The translations under genes were made by a program, and so were the position numbers. Below are positions 30,582-39,489 of a stretch of DNA of 64,000 nucleotides, piece by piece; within the stretch, counting starts at the first letter, position 1, and each line of letters opens with the position of its first letter. The notes beneath the pieces were generated by a model, which did not search any database, was not told the DNA's origin, and saw nothing but the letters and a program-made list of their open reading frames with translations. Origin of the DNA: Methyloversatilis sp. (GTDB taxonomy: Bacteria > Pseudomonadota > Gammaproteobacteria > Burkholderiales > Rhodocyclaceae); contig JAGNYW010000009.1 of assembly GCA_017984755.1 (NCBI GenBank), forward strand, positions 43,794 to 107,793, read 5' to 3'.

Positions 30582-32057
30582 TCACTCGCTTGCGCCGGAC
30601 CCCACACGCCGGACAGGAGTGACGGCTTCGGGGGGCAGGTCGTCAAGGTGACGGCGCAGGATGCGGTAATGATCGTAGTCGAAGCGTGCATCAGCCTGAC
30701 TTGCAGTGCCGACCGCTTCCTGCTCCGGTTCGCTGCCCAGATGGCACCAGTGCGCCAGCCAGTGACGTTCGCCCTTGCTGGCGCCCGGACGGCGTTCATT
30801 CACCGACACGGCGTCCGGCCACGGCCAGTCGGGCATGCGCAGGCTGTCGAGGGCGCTCAGCAGGCGCAGATCGTGCTGCCGCGGGTCCTCCCGGCCGCAG
30901 CACACGCCGCGGCAGCGCTTGAGCTGCAAGTTGCAGCAGGCTGCCGTTCGCCGTTCGAATCCCTGCACACCGATGCGTTTAGGGCACAGCTGCCATGCAA
31001 CGGCCATTTCACGCAGGGCGACCAGACATTCGCGTCGCGAACGGAAGGGGCCATACAGCCCGTTGAGCACGCGTGGCAGCACGCGGTCGATTTCGACGAT
31101 GCTCAGCGCCAACTCGCCTGCGGCCACCTCATTCCCGGGCCCACCCCGCAGAGCCAGCGCCACCGCCGGACCTGCCGCGCGCGACGGCTTGTTGTACACC
31201 GGCTGCAGCTGCTTCAGCAGTTTCGCTTCGAGCAGCAATGCGCCCAGTTCACCGGCGGTTTCCACCCAGTCGACGCGTTTGGTGTCGCGCAGCATTCGTG
31301 CCGCCTGCCCACCCTTGGGTGCGCCGGCGAAATGAGACAGCACACGCGCGCGCAGATTGCGGCTCTTGCCGACATACAGCGGCAGCCCGGACCCGGCGGG
31401 CACGAGGTCCGTCGCGGGCGGCGGATCGCCGTAAAACATGTACACACCGGGTGCATCGGGAATATCGTCCAGGGCGCCCGGCATCATGCCGGGTGGGGCA
31501 GCACTGGTGCGGCCCGCCTTCTGCATGGCCTGCTCGATGCGCAGCGGATCGAAGTCGCGCGCCACGACATCGAGGAAATCGCGCACCACGCGCGCGTCAC
31601 CCAATGCACGATGCCGCGCATCACAGCCGAGGCCGAAGCGCTCCATCAGCGCGTCGAGTCCGTGCCGGGGGAAACCAGGATACAGCGCACGCGACAGCTT
31701 GACCGAACACATTACCTGCGGCGAAAAGCTCATCCCCAGGCGCGCAAATTCGTTGCGCAGGAAGCCATGATCGAAGCGTGCGTTGTGGGCGATGAACAGC
31801 CTGCCCTGCAGCAGTACCGCCAGTTCGCCGGCAAGCTCGGCAAAGTGCGGCGCGTCAGCCACCATTGCATCGGTGATGCCGATGAAACGCTGGATGTTCG
31901 CCGGAATCGATACTTCCGGATTGACCAGACTCGACCACTCGCGCCGGATCACCCCATCGATCAGCACGACACCGATTTCGGTGACTCGATCAACCCGCGG
32001 GTCGCCGCCGGTTGTCTCCAGATCGACGATGGCAAGCGGCTGTTCGAACAGGCTCAT
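30582..32057 (-). CDS. DnaQ-like 3'-5' exonuclease fused to a GIY-YIG (UvrC/Cho-type) nuclease domain
   Basis: 491-residue two-nuclease protein. Residues about 5-175 are a DEDDh exonuclease: VDLETTG (Asp12, Glu14), AHNARFDHGFL, and HRALGDARV. Residues about 205-280 are a GIY-YIG domain: DAPGVYMFYG, then LPLYVGKSRNLRARV. A Cys-rich tract follows (CCNLQLKRCRGVCCG), as in UvrC N-terminal parts. Start ATG 32057 precedes MSLFEQPLAIVDLETTG; the open frame continues upstream but without homology. The architecture is known in betaproteobacteria and actinobacteria and suggests a role in nucleotide excision or structure-specific repair, which is untested. Confidence 0.88.
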   Translation of the reverse strand: MSLFEQPLAIVDLETTGGDPRVDRVTEIGVVLIDGVIRREWSSLVNPEVSIPANIQRFIGITDAMVADAPHFAELAGELAVLLQGRLFIAHNARFDHGFLRNEFARLGMSFSPQVMCSVKLSRALYPGFPRHGLDALMERFGLGCDARHRALGDARVVRDFLDVVARDFDPLRIEQAMQKAGRTSAAPPGMMPGALDDIPDAPGVYMFYGDPPPATDLVPAGSGLPLYVGKSRNLRARVLSHFAGAPKGGQAARMLRDTKRVDWVETAGELGALLLEAKLLKQLQPVYNKPSRAAGPAVALALRGGPGNEVAAGELALSIVEIDRVLPRVLNGLYGPFRSRRECLVALREMAVAWQLCPKRIGVQGFERRTAACCNLQLKRCRGVCCGREDPRQHDLRLLSALDSLRMPDWPWPDAVSVNERRPGASKGERHWLAHWCHLGSEPEQEAVGTASQADARFDYDHYRILRRHLDDLPPEAVTPVRRVGSGASE

Positions 32058-32092
32058 GCCTCGCTGCACCTCCCGCGCAAGCGTCCAGCGCC

Positions 32093-32299
32093 TCAGTGCG
32101 AATCTGTCGACGTGAGGTCGGCCTGATACGGATACGACTTCTGCGGTACGCGCGCAGCATCGAAACGACGCTGGCTCTCCAGATCCTGCGGTTTGTCCCA
32201 CCACAGCGCACGGCCGCGGCGTTGCTCGTCAACCTGCTCCGGATGTTTTTCCAGGTATTCACGCATGAAACGCGTGTGATCCGATTCGTAATCAGCCAC
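32093..32299 (-). CDS. DUF3460 family protein
   Basis: 68-residue soluble protein: MADYESDHTRFMREYLEKHP, RGRALWWDKPQDL, RRFDAARVPQKSYPYQ. This matches DUF3460, a small family I know only from betaproteobacteria, with no assigned function. It sits between spoT (21 bp downstream of its stop) and the fusion nuclease on the same strand, so it is likely carried on the gmk-rpoZ-spoT transcript. Confidence 0.85.
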   Translation of the reverse strand: MADYESDHTRFMREYLEKHPEQVDEQRRGRALWWDKPQDLESQRRFDAARVPQKSYPYQADLTSTDSH

Positions 32300-32320
32300 T
32301 TCAGACTCCGTCCTTGAAAT

Positions 32321-34600
32321 TCAATGTGTCTTGCCGCGCGCCTCTTCGGCCTTGTCGGCCGCGCGCAGGCGGTTGATGCGCACCACTTCGGGCACGCGAC
32401 GCAAGCCCTTCATGATGCGCGCCAGATGCAGGCGATCGGTCACCTGCAGCGTGAAATGTATCTGCGTATAGAGGCTGCCATCCTCTTCCATGCCCACATC
32501 CTGGATGTTGGCGCCGCATTCGGCGATTTCGAAGGCAACCTTCGCCAGCACGCCCGGGCGATTCACCGACACCACACGGATGCCTACCTCGAACACGCGG
32601 CTGGTATCGCGCTCCCACTCGACATCCATCCACTGGTCGCCGTCTTTGCGGTTGCGGCGCAGCGTCGGGCAGTCGTGCGCATGGATCATCAGGCCGGAGC
32701 CCTTGCGCATGTGCCCCACGATCGGGTCGCCCGGTATCGGCTGGCAGCAGCGAGCAATCTGCACCGCCATGCCCTCCGACCCGCGGATCAGCAACGCGCC
32801 CTCCGGCGTCTCGATGCTGCCTGCAGATTCCTGCTCGGTCTGCAGCTTGAGCAGGCTGCGCGCCACGAAGGTCGCCGAAACCTTGCCCTGCCCCACATCG
32901 GCCAGCGCTTCCTTGCGACTGCGGAGATCGGCACTTTCCAGCCACTGGGTCCACGACGCCTCGCCGATCTCGTCCGCCGTGACGCCGAACTGGCGCAGCG
33001 CCTGCGTCAGCAACCGCTCACCCAGTTGTGCAGATTCCTCGACCTGCATGTTCTTCAGGAAATGCCGTATCTGGGCGCGCGCCTTGCCGGTCTTCACATA
33101 CCCGAGCCAGGCCGGATTCGGGTTGGGATGCGTCGCGGTGATGATGTCCACCTGGTCACCGCTGTTCAGTTCGCTGCGCAGCGGCATCAGTTCATGGTTG
33201 ATCCGGCACGCAACGCAGCAGTGGCCGACATCGGTATGCACTGCATAGGCAAAGTCGACCGCCGTGGCGCCGCGCGGCAGCGACATGATCTTGCCCTTGG
33301 GCGTGAACACGTAAACCTCGCCCGGAAACAGATCGATCTTCACATGTTCGAGGAACTCGGCAGAGTCCGGGGCGGAACTCTGCAATTCAAGCAGCGACTG
33401 CAGCCAGCGATGCGTGTTGGCCTGCAGGTCATCGAGCGACTGTTCGCTGTCCTTGTAGAGCCAGTGCGATGCCACGCCGGTCTGTGCGATCTGCTGCATC
33501 TCGGCAGTGCGTATCTGCACTTCGACCGGCGTACCGAACGGCCCGATCAGCGTCGTGTGCAGAGACTGATAGCCGTTGGCCTTCGGAATCGCGATGTAAT
33601 CCTTGAACTTGCCGGGCACCGGCTTGTAGAGCGCATGCAGCGCTCCCAGCGCCAGATAACAGGCCGCCACGTCCTTCACCACGACGCGGAAACCGTAGAT
33701 GTCGAGCACCTGCGAAAACGTCAGATGCTTGTCGCGCATCTTGCGGAAGATCGAATACAGACTCTTTTCGCGTCCGAACACATCCGCGTCGAGACCCCGC
33801 TCCGGTAGCCGCGTGCGGATGGCTTCGGTGATCTTGCCGACCACTTCGCGGCGGTTGCCGCGTGCCGCCTTCATCGCGCGCTCGAGCACCCGGTAGCGCA
33901 ACGGATACATGGCCTGGAAGGCCAGATCCTGCAACTCGCGGTACACCGCATGCAGACCCAGCCGATTGGCAATGGGCGCGTGAATCTCCAGCGTTTCACG
34001 GGCGATGCGCCGCTGCTTGTCCTGGCGGACGCAACCCAGCGTACGCATGTTGTGCGTGCGGTCCGCGAGCTTGACCAGGATCACGCGCACGTCGCGCGCC
34101 ATCGCCATCAGCATCTTGCGGAAGTTTTCGGCCTGCGCATCTTCCTTTGACTGGAACTCGATCTTGTCGAGCTTGGACACGCCATCCACCAGTTCGGCGA
34201 CCACCTTGCCGAAGCGTTCGGCAATCTCCGCCTTGGAGATTTCCGTGTCTTCCATCACGTCGTGCAGCAGTGCCGCACACAGCGCCTGACTGTCCAGCTG
34301 CCACCCGGCCAGGATTTCGGCAACCGCCACCGGGTGCGACACATAGGGCTCGCCGCTCGCACGGAACTGCCCCGCATGCGCGCTCGCCGACAGCTCGTAC
34401 GCATCCCGAACTCGCTGCACGTCTTCTTCCCGAAGATAGGCAGCGACGCTGGCGATCAGGCGATCGATGTTGCCTTCCGGAAAACAGGGCGCGGCGTTCG
34501 CACGGGGATCGTTGTCAGCGACACCGAGGCTGACAAGAGGCAGGGCAGGCGTCAGTTGAGGGACCGGGGCAGGCATGAGTACGTCGTCCACCGGTCGCAT
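32321..34600 (-). CDS. spoT: Bifunctional (p)ppGpp synthetase/hydrolase SpoT/RelA family
   Basis: Makes and degrades the stringent alarmones ppGpp and pppGpp. At 759 residues it has an intact HD hydrolase domain (HPVAVAEIL, LLHDVMEDT, KLADRTHNMRTL), the synthetase domain (FGREKSLYSIFRKM, YGFRVVV, GYQSLHTTL), a TGS domain (YVFTPKGKIMSLPRGATAVDFAYAVH), a zinc-finger-like region (CCQPIPGDPIVG) and a C-terminal ACT domain. The intact HD motif argues for the SpoT-type dual enzyme. Start ATG 34600 or 34576. Downstream of gmk-rpoZ, the conserved order. Confidence 0.94.
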   Translation of the reverse strand: MRPVDDVLMPAPVPQLTPALPLVSLGVADNDPRANAAPCFPEGNIDRLIASVAAYLREEDVQRVRDAYELSASAHAGQFRASGEPYVSHPVAVAEILAGWQLDSQALCAALLHDVMEDTEISKAEIAERFGKVVAELVDGVSKLDKIEFQSKEDAQAENFRKMLMAMARDVRVILVKLADRTHNMRTLGCVRQDKQRRIARETLEIHAPIANRLGLHAVYRELQDLAFQAMYPLRYRVLERAMKAARGNRREVVGKITEAIRTRLPERGLDADVFGREKSLYSIFRKMRDKHLTFSQVLDIYGFRVVVKDVAACYLALGALHALYKPVPGKFKDYIAIPKANGYQSLHTTLIGPFGTPVEVQIRTAEMQQIAQTGVASHWLYKDSEQSLDDLQANTHRWLQSLLELQSSAPDSAEFLEHVKIDLFPGEVYVFTPKGKIMSLPRGATAVDFAYAVHTDVGHCCVACRINHELMPLRSELNSGDQVDIITATHPNPNPAWLGYVKTGKARAQIRHFLKNMQVEESAQLGERLLTQALRQFGVTADEIGEASWTQWLESADLRSRKEALADVGQGKVSATFVARSLLKLQTEQESAGSIETPEGALLIRGSEGMAVQIARCCQPIPGDPIVGHMRKGSGLMIHAHDCPTLRRNRKDGDQWMDVEWERDTSRVFEVGIRVVSVNRPGVLAKVAFEIAECGANIQDVGMEEDGSLYTQIHFTLQVTDRLHLARIMKGLRRVPEVVRINRLRAADKAEEARGKTH

Positions 34601-34631
34601 CGTTCAGTTCAGCGCGAGGCTCCAGGTCGCA

Positions 34632-34838
34632 TCAGACCTGGCCGCGATTCAGGATTTCGACACCGACCTTGCCGCAGGCGATTTCGCGAAGGGCCACGAC
34701 GGTCGGCTTGTCGTTCTCGGCTTCGACCTGCGGCGTGCTTCCCGCGGCGAGCTGGCGAGCGCGGAAAGTCGCAGCCAGCGTGAGCTGGAAGCGATTGGGG
34801 ATGCGCTTGAGACAATCTTCAACGGTGATTCGTGCCAT
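34632..34838 (-). CDS. rpoZ: RNA polymerase omega subunit RpoZ
   Basis: 68-residue omega subunit, begins [23 protein letters not shown] and continues RARQLAAGS...[12 protein letters not shown], the normal omega sequence. Helps RNA polymerase assembly and forms part of the ppGpp site 1. One base after gmk and 31 bases before spoT. Confidence 0.95.
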   Translation of the reverse strand: MARITVEDCLKRIPNRFQLTLAATFRARQLAAGSTPQVEAENDKPTVVALREIACGKVGVEILNRGQV

Positions 34839-34839
34839 G

Positions 34840-35460
34840 TCAGTCGATACCTAGGGATTTGAATGTTTCGGGGTGCCGCACTTTCTGGCTGGAACAAAGC
34901 AGGCGCGCAGCGCGCGTAACGATGATCAGTTCATCCAGTGCTTGATTCAGTATGTCATTGATTATAACGAAATCGAATTCGTGAAGATGACGTATCTCGT
35001 CGCGCGCCGCCGCCAGCCGCCGCTCGATGACGTCAGCGGCATCCTGACCACGCCCGGAAAGGCGCATCGCCAGCGCTTCGAGCGACGGCGGCAGGATGAA
35101 GATGCCCACCGCGTCGGCGAAGATCTTTCGCACCTGCTGCGCGCCCTGCCAGTCGATTTCCAGCAGCACGTCATGGCCGGCATTCAGCCGGGCTTCGAGC
35201 CAGCGGCGCGAGGTACCGTAGAAATTGCCGTGAACATGCGCCCACTCGAGAAAGTCACCCGCGTCGCGCATGGCCTCGAACTGCGCCGTGCCGATGAAAT
35301 GGTAGGCCACGCCATCGACCTCGCCGGGTCGCGGCGCACGGGTGGTGTGGGAAATCGACAATCCGATTTCCGGATCGCGTTCGAGCAGCCCCCGTACGAG
35401 CGTGGTTTTGCCAGCCCCCGAAGGGGCACTGACGATGAAAAGCAGGCCGCGTGTTGCCAT
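34840..35460 (-). CDS. gmk: Guanylate kinase Gmk
   Basis: 206-residue kinase for GMP to GDP. P-loop [11 protein letters not shown] at residues 11-21; GMP-binding [18 protein letters not shown] and the lid region with [10 protein letters not shown] are present. ATG 35460 precedes [15 protein letters not shown]; the frame is open upstream but the homology begins here. First gene of gmk-rpoZ-spoT; an intergenic stretch of 481 bp lies upstream. Confidence 0.95.
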   Translation of the reverse strand: MATRGLLFIVSAPSGAGKTTLVRGLLERDPEIGLSISHTTRAPRPGEVDGVAYHFIGTAQFEAMRDAGDFLEWAHVHGNFYGTSRRWLEARLNAGHDVLLEIDWQGAQQVRKIFADAVGIFILPPSLEALAMRLSGRGQDAADVIERRLAAARDEIRHLHEFDFVIINDILNQALDELIIVTRAARLLCSSQKVRHPETFKSLGID

Positions 35461-35941
35461 GATTGCAGTCTTGGTCGGTGTGGTTGAAATCGTTGCGACG
35501 GTACGGGCTTCCGCTGACGAAGCCGGCGGCACGAACGGAATGATGAAGATTCTACTTGCGACCGGACGGCGCACGCGCTGCTGCGGCGTGGCGTGGCGTG
35601 GCGTCAATCAGTCCTTCGATGGTGACGGATCGAGCGGAAAAACTCCGGGCTCATCGGTTCCTGCTGAACGTCCCGACAAAAACCGATAACTATCCGGCGC
35701 CGCATCGACTCAACGGCACGCTTCTTCGTCCATACCCGCGACTGACCACCCACGCCCTGTCCGGGCCGCGAGGCTGACGCAGGATCAGCAGCGGACGATC
35801 CTGAAGATTCGGCAATTCATCGCTCCGCTGCCATCAGCGCGCAAGATGGCTGTGCCAGTATCGGCCGAGAAATCGGGCCGTTCGGGTTGAAGGTGCCCCA
35901 ATGTCCGACACGGAATTCTCATCACGTATCGAGGACTGGAT
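35461..35941. other. 481-bp intergenic region between divergent gmk and fabI
   Basis: No convincing gene. Features seen: a short tandem run of GGCGT units near 35586-35605; an inverted repeat CAGGATC/GATCCTG (35780-35786 with 35797-35803); and a second hairpin CGGCCGA/TCGGGCCG with one bulged base (35862-35868 with 35873-35880). Both hairpins lie in the presumed fabI leader. I could not pick a sure promoter for either gene. Confidence 0.5.
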
Positions 35942-36721
35942 ATGACTAACGGCAACAAGGGCGTTCTCAGCGGCAAGCGCGCGCTGATCATCGGCATCGC
36001 CAACGAGCACTCGATCGCCTGGGGCTGCGCGCGCGCGCTGCACGCGGCCGGGGCGGAGCTGGCGATCACCTATCTCAACGACAAGGCGAGGCCCTTCGTC
36101 GAACCGCTGGCACGGGAGCTCGGCGCCGAGCTGCTGCTGCCGCTCGACGTGTCGGTGGCGGGTCAGATGGAAGACGTGTTTGCCGCGATACACAGCACCT
36201 GGCATCGCCTGGACATTGCGCTGCACTCGATCGCCTTTGCGCCGAGGGAGGCGCTGGCGGGCGGTCTGCTCGATTGCCCGGCGGACGGATTCGCGAAGGC
36301 CATGGACGTGTCGTGTCACTCCTTCATCCGCATGGCGCGCATGGCGGTGCCGCTGATGACGAACGGCGGGTCGCTGTTCGCGATGAGCTACATGGGTGCC
36401 GGCAAGGTGGTGCCCAACTACAACGTGATGGGGCCCTGCAAGGCGGCGCTCGAGGCGGCTGTACGCTACCTGGCTTTCGAGCTCGGGCCGAAGGGCATCC
36501 GTGTGCATGCCATCTCGCCGGGTCCGCTGCGCACCCGGGCGGCGTCCGGGCTCAAGGAATTCGACGAACTGCTGTACGAAGCGGTGCAGAAGTCGCCGAT
36601 CGGCGAGCTCGTCGACATCGATGATGTGGGCGTCGCCATGACCTATCTGGCCACCGACTACGCCCGCCGCCTGACCGGCTCGACCTTCTACGTCGACGGC
36701 GGTCACAACATCATGGCGTAG
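35942..36721 (+). CDS. fabI: Enoyl-[acyl-carrier-protein] reductase (FabI type)
   Basis: 259-residue short-chain dehydrogenase that reduces enoyl-ACP with NADH. Nucleotide motif IIGIANEHSIAWGCA, then LHSIAFAPRE; the active site Tyr-x6-Tyr-x6-Lys is complete in SYMGAGKVVPNYNVMGPCK; SPGPLRTRAASG and VDGGHNIMA follow. Start ATG 35942 with GAGGACTGGAT before it. It heads a plus-strand run with a MaoC-phosphotransacylase fusion and ackA, so it may serve that module in addition to or instead of general fatty acid synthesis. Confidence 0.93.
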   Translation: MTNGNKGVLSGKRALIIGIANEHSIAWGCARALHAAGAELAITYLNDKARPFVEPLARELGAELLLPLDVSVAGQMEDVFAAIHSTWHRLDIALHSIAFAPREALAGGLLDCPADGFAKAMDVSCHSFIRMARMAVPLMTNGGSLFAMSYMGAGKVVPNYNVMGPCKAALEAAVRYLAFELGPKGIRVHAISPGPLRTRAASGLKEFDELLYEAVQKSPIGELVDIDDVGVAMTYLATDYARRLTGSTFYVDGGHNIMA

Positions 36722-36814
36722 GTGGCCCGAGCCTTCCCGATTCAGCAGGCGCGCCGCACATGCCCCCTCACCTGCCCCCCTGCAGCACCGACAGACATCG
36801 ACAGCGGAGATTTC

Positions 36815-38248
36815 ATGCACCACTTCACCGACCCCGAATCGCTCTGGATCGAGAACCGCACCTTCGACGAAATCGAGGTGGGCGACACCGCCACACTGCT
36901 GCGCACGCTGCGCAACGAAGACATCCACATGTTCGCCATCATGTCCGGCGACATCAATCCGGCACACGTCGATCCGGAGTACGCCCGTTCATCGGTCTTC
37001 ACCGAAGTCATCGCCCACGGCATGTGGGGCGGCGCCCTGATCTCCACCCTGCTGGGCACCCAGTTTCCGGGTCCGGGCACGATCTACGTCGACCAGACGC
37101 TGCACTTCAGCCGCCCGGTGCGGGTGGGCGACTCCCTGACCGTGACGGTGCGCTGCGATCGCAAGTTCGATCACAACAAGCACATGATCCTCGACTGCGT
37201 CTGCGTCAATCAGAACGGCGAAAAGGTGATTCACGGCACGGCCGAGGTGCTGGCGCCGAGCGAAAAGATCAGGCTCACCAAGACCGAACTGCCGGAATTC
37301 AGGCTGTCCGACACGAGGAAGACGCGCTTCGAACGCCTGATGCAGATCACCCACGGCCTGACGGCCATCTCGATGGCGGTGGCCCATCCCTGCGACGGGG
37401 AGTCGCTGCGCGGCGCCCTGCTCGCCCGTGACCGTGGCCTGATCGTACCGACACTGGTCGGCCCCGAGGCAAAGATCCGCCGGATTGCCGAGGAGTTCGG
37501 CATGGACATCGGCGACAGCCGGATCGTCGATACCGCGCACAGCCACGCCTCTGCCGAGATCGCGGTGGCGCTGTGCCGGACCGGCGAGTGCGAAGCCCTG
37601 ATGAAGGGCAGCCTGCACACCGATGAACTGGTCGGCGAAGTGATCCGCAAGGACACCGGCCTGCGGACGGCGCGCCGCATGAGCCATGTCTTCGTGATGG
37701 ATGTGCCGACCTATCCGCGTCTGATGATGATCACCGACGCCGCAATCAATGTGGCGCCGACGCTGCTGGAAAAGGCCGACATCGTTCAGAACGCGATCGA
37801 CCTCGCGCACATGCTGCACATTGCGGAGCCCCGGGTCGCCCTGCTGGCCGCGGTGGAAACGGTCAACCCGGCCATGCCGTCGACCGTCGACGCTGCGGCG
37901 CTGTGCAAGATGGCGGATCGCGGTCAGATCACGGGCGGACTGCTCGATGGCCCGCTTGCCTTCGACAACGCGATCTCGCTGGCGGCGGCAAGCACCAAGG
38001 GCATCCGGTCGGTGGTCGCGGGGCAGGCCGACATCCTGCTGGTACCCGATATCGAGTCGGGCAACATGCTCGCGAAACAGCTGGAGTACCTTGCCGAGGC
38101 GCTCTCCGCCGGCATCGTGCTGGGCGCCCGCGTGCCCTTCGTACTGACCAGCCGAGCCGATTCTGCCGAAACCCGCACCGCCTCGACCGCCATTGCCGTC
38201 GTCATGGCGCACGCGCGGCGCAACGCGGTAGCGAGGGGCGCTGCATGA
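36815..38248 (+). CDS. Bifunctional MaoC-type enoyl-CoA hydratase/phosphate acyltransferase
   Basis: 477-residue fusion. Residues about 12-150 are a hot-dog MaoC/(R)-hydratase domain with the catalytic Asp46-His51 pair in SGDINPAHVDPEYA. Residues about 165-475 are a phosphotransacetylase/phosphotransbutyrylase domain (ALMKGSLHTDELVGEV, RMSHVFVMDVP, ITDAAINVAP, GPLAFDNAIS, AGQADILLVPDIESGNML). The start is chosen at ATG 36815 (MHHFTDPESLW, GCGGAGA upstream); a GTG 93 bases earlier extends it without homology. The C-terminal stop overlaps the ackA start in ATGA. Chain-length preference cannot be read from the sequence. Confidence 0.92.
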   Translation: MHHFTDPESLWIENRTFDEIEVGDTATLLRTLRNEDIHMFAIMSGDINPAHVDPEYARSSVFTEVIAHGMWGGALISTLLGTQFPGPGTIYVDQTLHFSRPVRVGDSLTVTVRCDRKFDHNKHMILDCVCVNQNGEKVIHGTAEVLAPSEKIRLTKTELPEFRLSDTRKTRFERLMQITHGLTAISMAVAHPCDGESLRGALLARDRGLIVPTLVGPEAKIRRIAEEFGMDIGDSRIVDTAHSHASAEIAVALCRTGECEALMKGSLHTDELVGEVIRKDTGLRTARRMSHVFVMDVPTYPRLMMITDAAINVAPTLLEKADIVQNAIDLAHMLHIAEPRVALLAAVETVNPAMPSTVDAAALCKMADRGQITGGLLDGPLAFDNAISLAAASTKGIRSVVAGQADILLVPDIESGNMLAKQLEYLAEALSAGIVLGARVPFVLTSRADSAETRTASTAIAVVMAHARRNAVARGAA

Positions 38249-39453
38249 ACGATGATGCGGTGCTCACGCTCAACGCCGGCTCCAGCTCGATCAAGTTCGC
38301 GCTGTTCGCGCTGCCTTCGAACCGCCGCGACGTGCCGCAGCAAGCCCGAATCGTCGGCCGCATCGACGGCATCGGCGCCGCCGGTCGGCAAGCGCGACTG
38401 ACCGCGGAGGACGCGACGGGCGAGCGCATGGACGGCATCGAACTGCCGTTCGAAGGGCCCGCCGAATCGCAATACGGCGAGGTGCTGCGCTTTCTGGTGC
38501 GCTGGCTTCGCGAACACGAGGCCGGCTGGCGCGTCACCGCGGTCGGTCACCGCGTCGTACACGGCGGGCAGCGTTTCTCGGCACCGACCCTGCTCGATCC
38601 GCAGGTGATCGCCACGCTGCGCGGCTTCGTTCCGCTGGCGCCGCTGCATCAGCCGCACAATCTTGCCGGCATCGATGCGATGGCCGGCGCGCTGCCCGGC
38701 GTGCCGCAGGTGGCCTGCTTCGACACGGCCTTCCACCGCACGCAGCCCGACATCGCGCAGATGTTCGCGCTGCCGCGCCGGATCACCGCCGAGGGCGTGC
38801 TGCGCTACGGTTTCCACGGCCTGTCGTATGAATTCATCGCCGACGTGCTACCGCAGCATCTGCCAGCCGCGCAGGCCGACGGCCGGGTAATCGTCGCGCA
38901 CCTCGGAAACGGTGCGTCGATGTGCGGCATGGTCGCGCGCAGGAGCCAGGCAACGAGCATGGGCTTCACGGCGGTTGACGGACTGATGATGGGCACCCGC
39001 ACCGGCAGCCTCGACCCCGGCGTGCTGCTCTACCTGATGGAACACCACGGCATGGACGCGCAAGCCCTGACCCGCCTGCTGTACAGCGAATCCGGCCTGC
39101 TGGGCGTCTCCGGCCTGTCTTCGGACATGCGCACGCTGCTCGAATCGGATACCGCGGAAGCGGCGCAGGCGGTCGACCTGTTCTGCTATCGGGCGGTGCG
39201 GGAAATCGGCTCGCTGGCCGGCGCGATCGAAGGCATCGACGCCCTGGTATTCACCGGCGGCATTGGCGAGCACGCGGCGGCCGTGCGCGAAAGGATCTGC
39301 CGGCCGCTTGCCTGGACCGGCCTGACTTTCGACGCTCCCGCCAACGCAGCCTGCGCGACGCGCATAAGCTCGCCCGCGAGTCGCGTGGCCGTGTGCGTCA
39401 TACCGACCAACGAAGAGTGGATGATCGCGCGCCACACCGCCGAACTACTGTAG
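38245..39453 (+). CDS. ackA: Acetate/propionate family kinase AckA
   Basis: 402-residue ASKHA kinase making ATP and carboxylate from acyl phosphate, or the reverse. Motifs: LTLNAGSSSIKFAL at the N-terminus, RVVHGG, CFDTAFH with the catalytic Asp, GFHGLSYE, HLGNGASM, GTRTGSLDPG, FTGGIGEHA, and the terminal NEEWMIARHT with the metal-binding Glu. Start codon overlaps the stop of the transacylase fusion by four bases. Together they would interconvert acyl-CoA, acyl phosphate and ATP. Confidence 0.94.
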   Translation: MNDDAVLTLNAGSSSIKFALFALPSNRRDVPQQARIVGRIDGIGAAGRQARLTAEDATGERMDGIELPFEGPAESQYGEVLRFLVRWLREHEAGWRVTAVGHRVVHGGQRFSAPTLLDPQVIATLRGFVPLAPLHQPHNLAGIDAMAGALPGVPQVACFDTAFHRTQPDIAQMFALPRRITAEGVLRYGFHGLSYEFIADVLPQHLPAAQADGRVIVAHLGNGASMCGMVARRSQATSMGFTAVDGLMMGTRTGSLDPGVLLYLMEHHGMDAQALTRLLYSESGLLGVSGLSSDMRTLLESDTAEAAQAVDLFCYRAVREIGSLAGAIEGIDALVFTGGIGEHAAAVRERICRPLAWTGLTFDAPANAACATRISSPASRVAVCVIPTNEEWMIARHTAELL

Positions 39454-39489
39454 TAACCATTCCGGCGTCGTTGGCCGTGCCGTACGCGG

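Noticed and set aside
35342-35689. Possible gene in the gmk-fabI interval
   Set aside because: The frame mostly overlaps gmk on the other strand, lacks a ribosome site, and its translation looks random.
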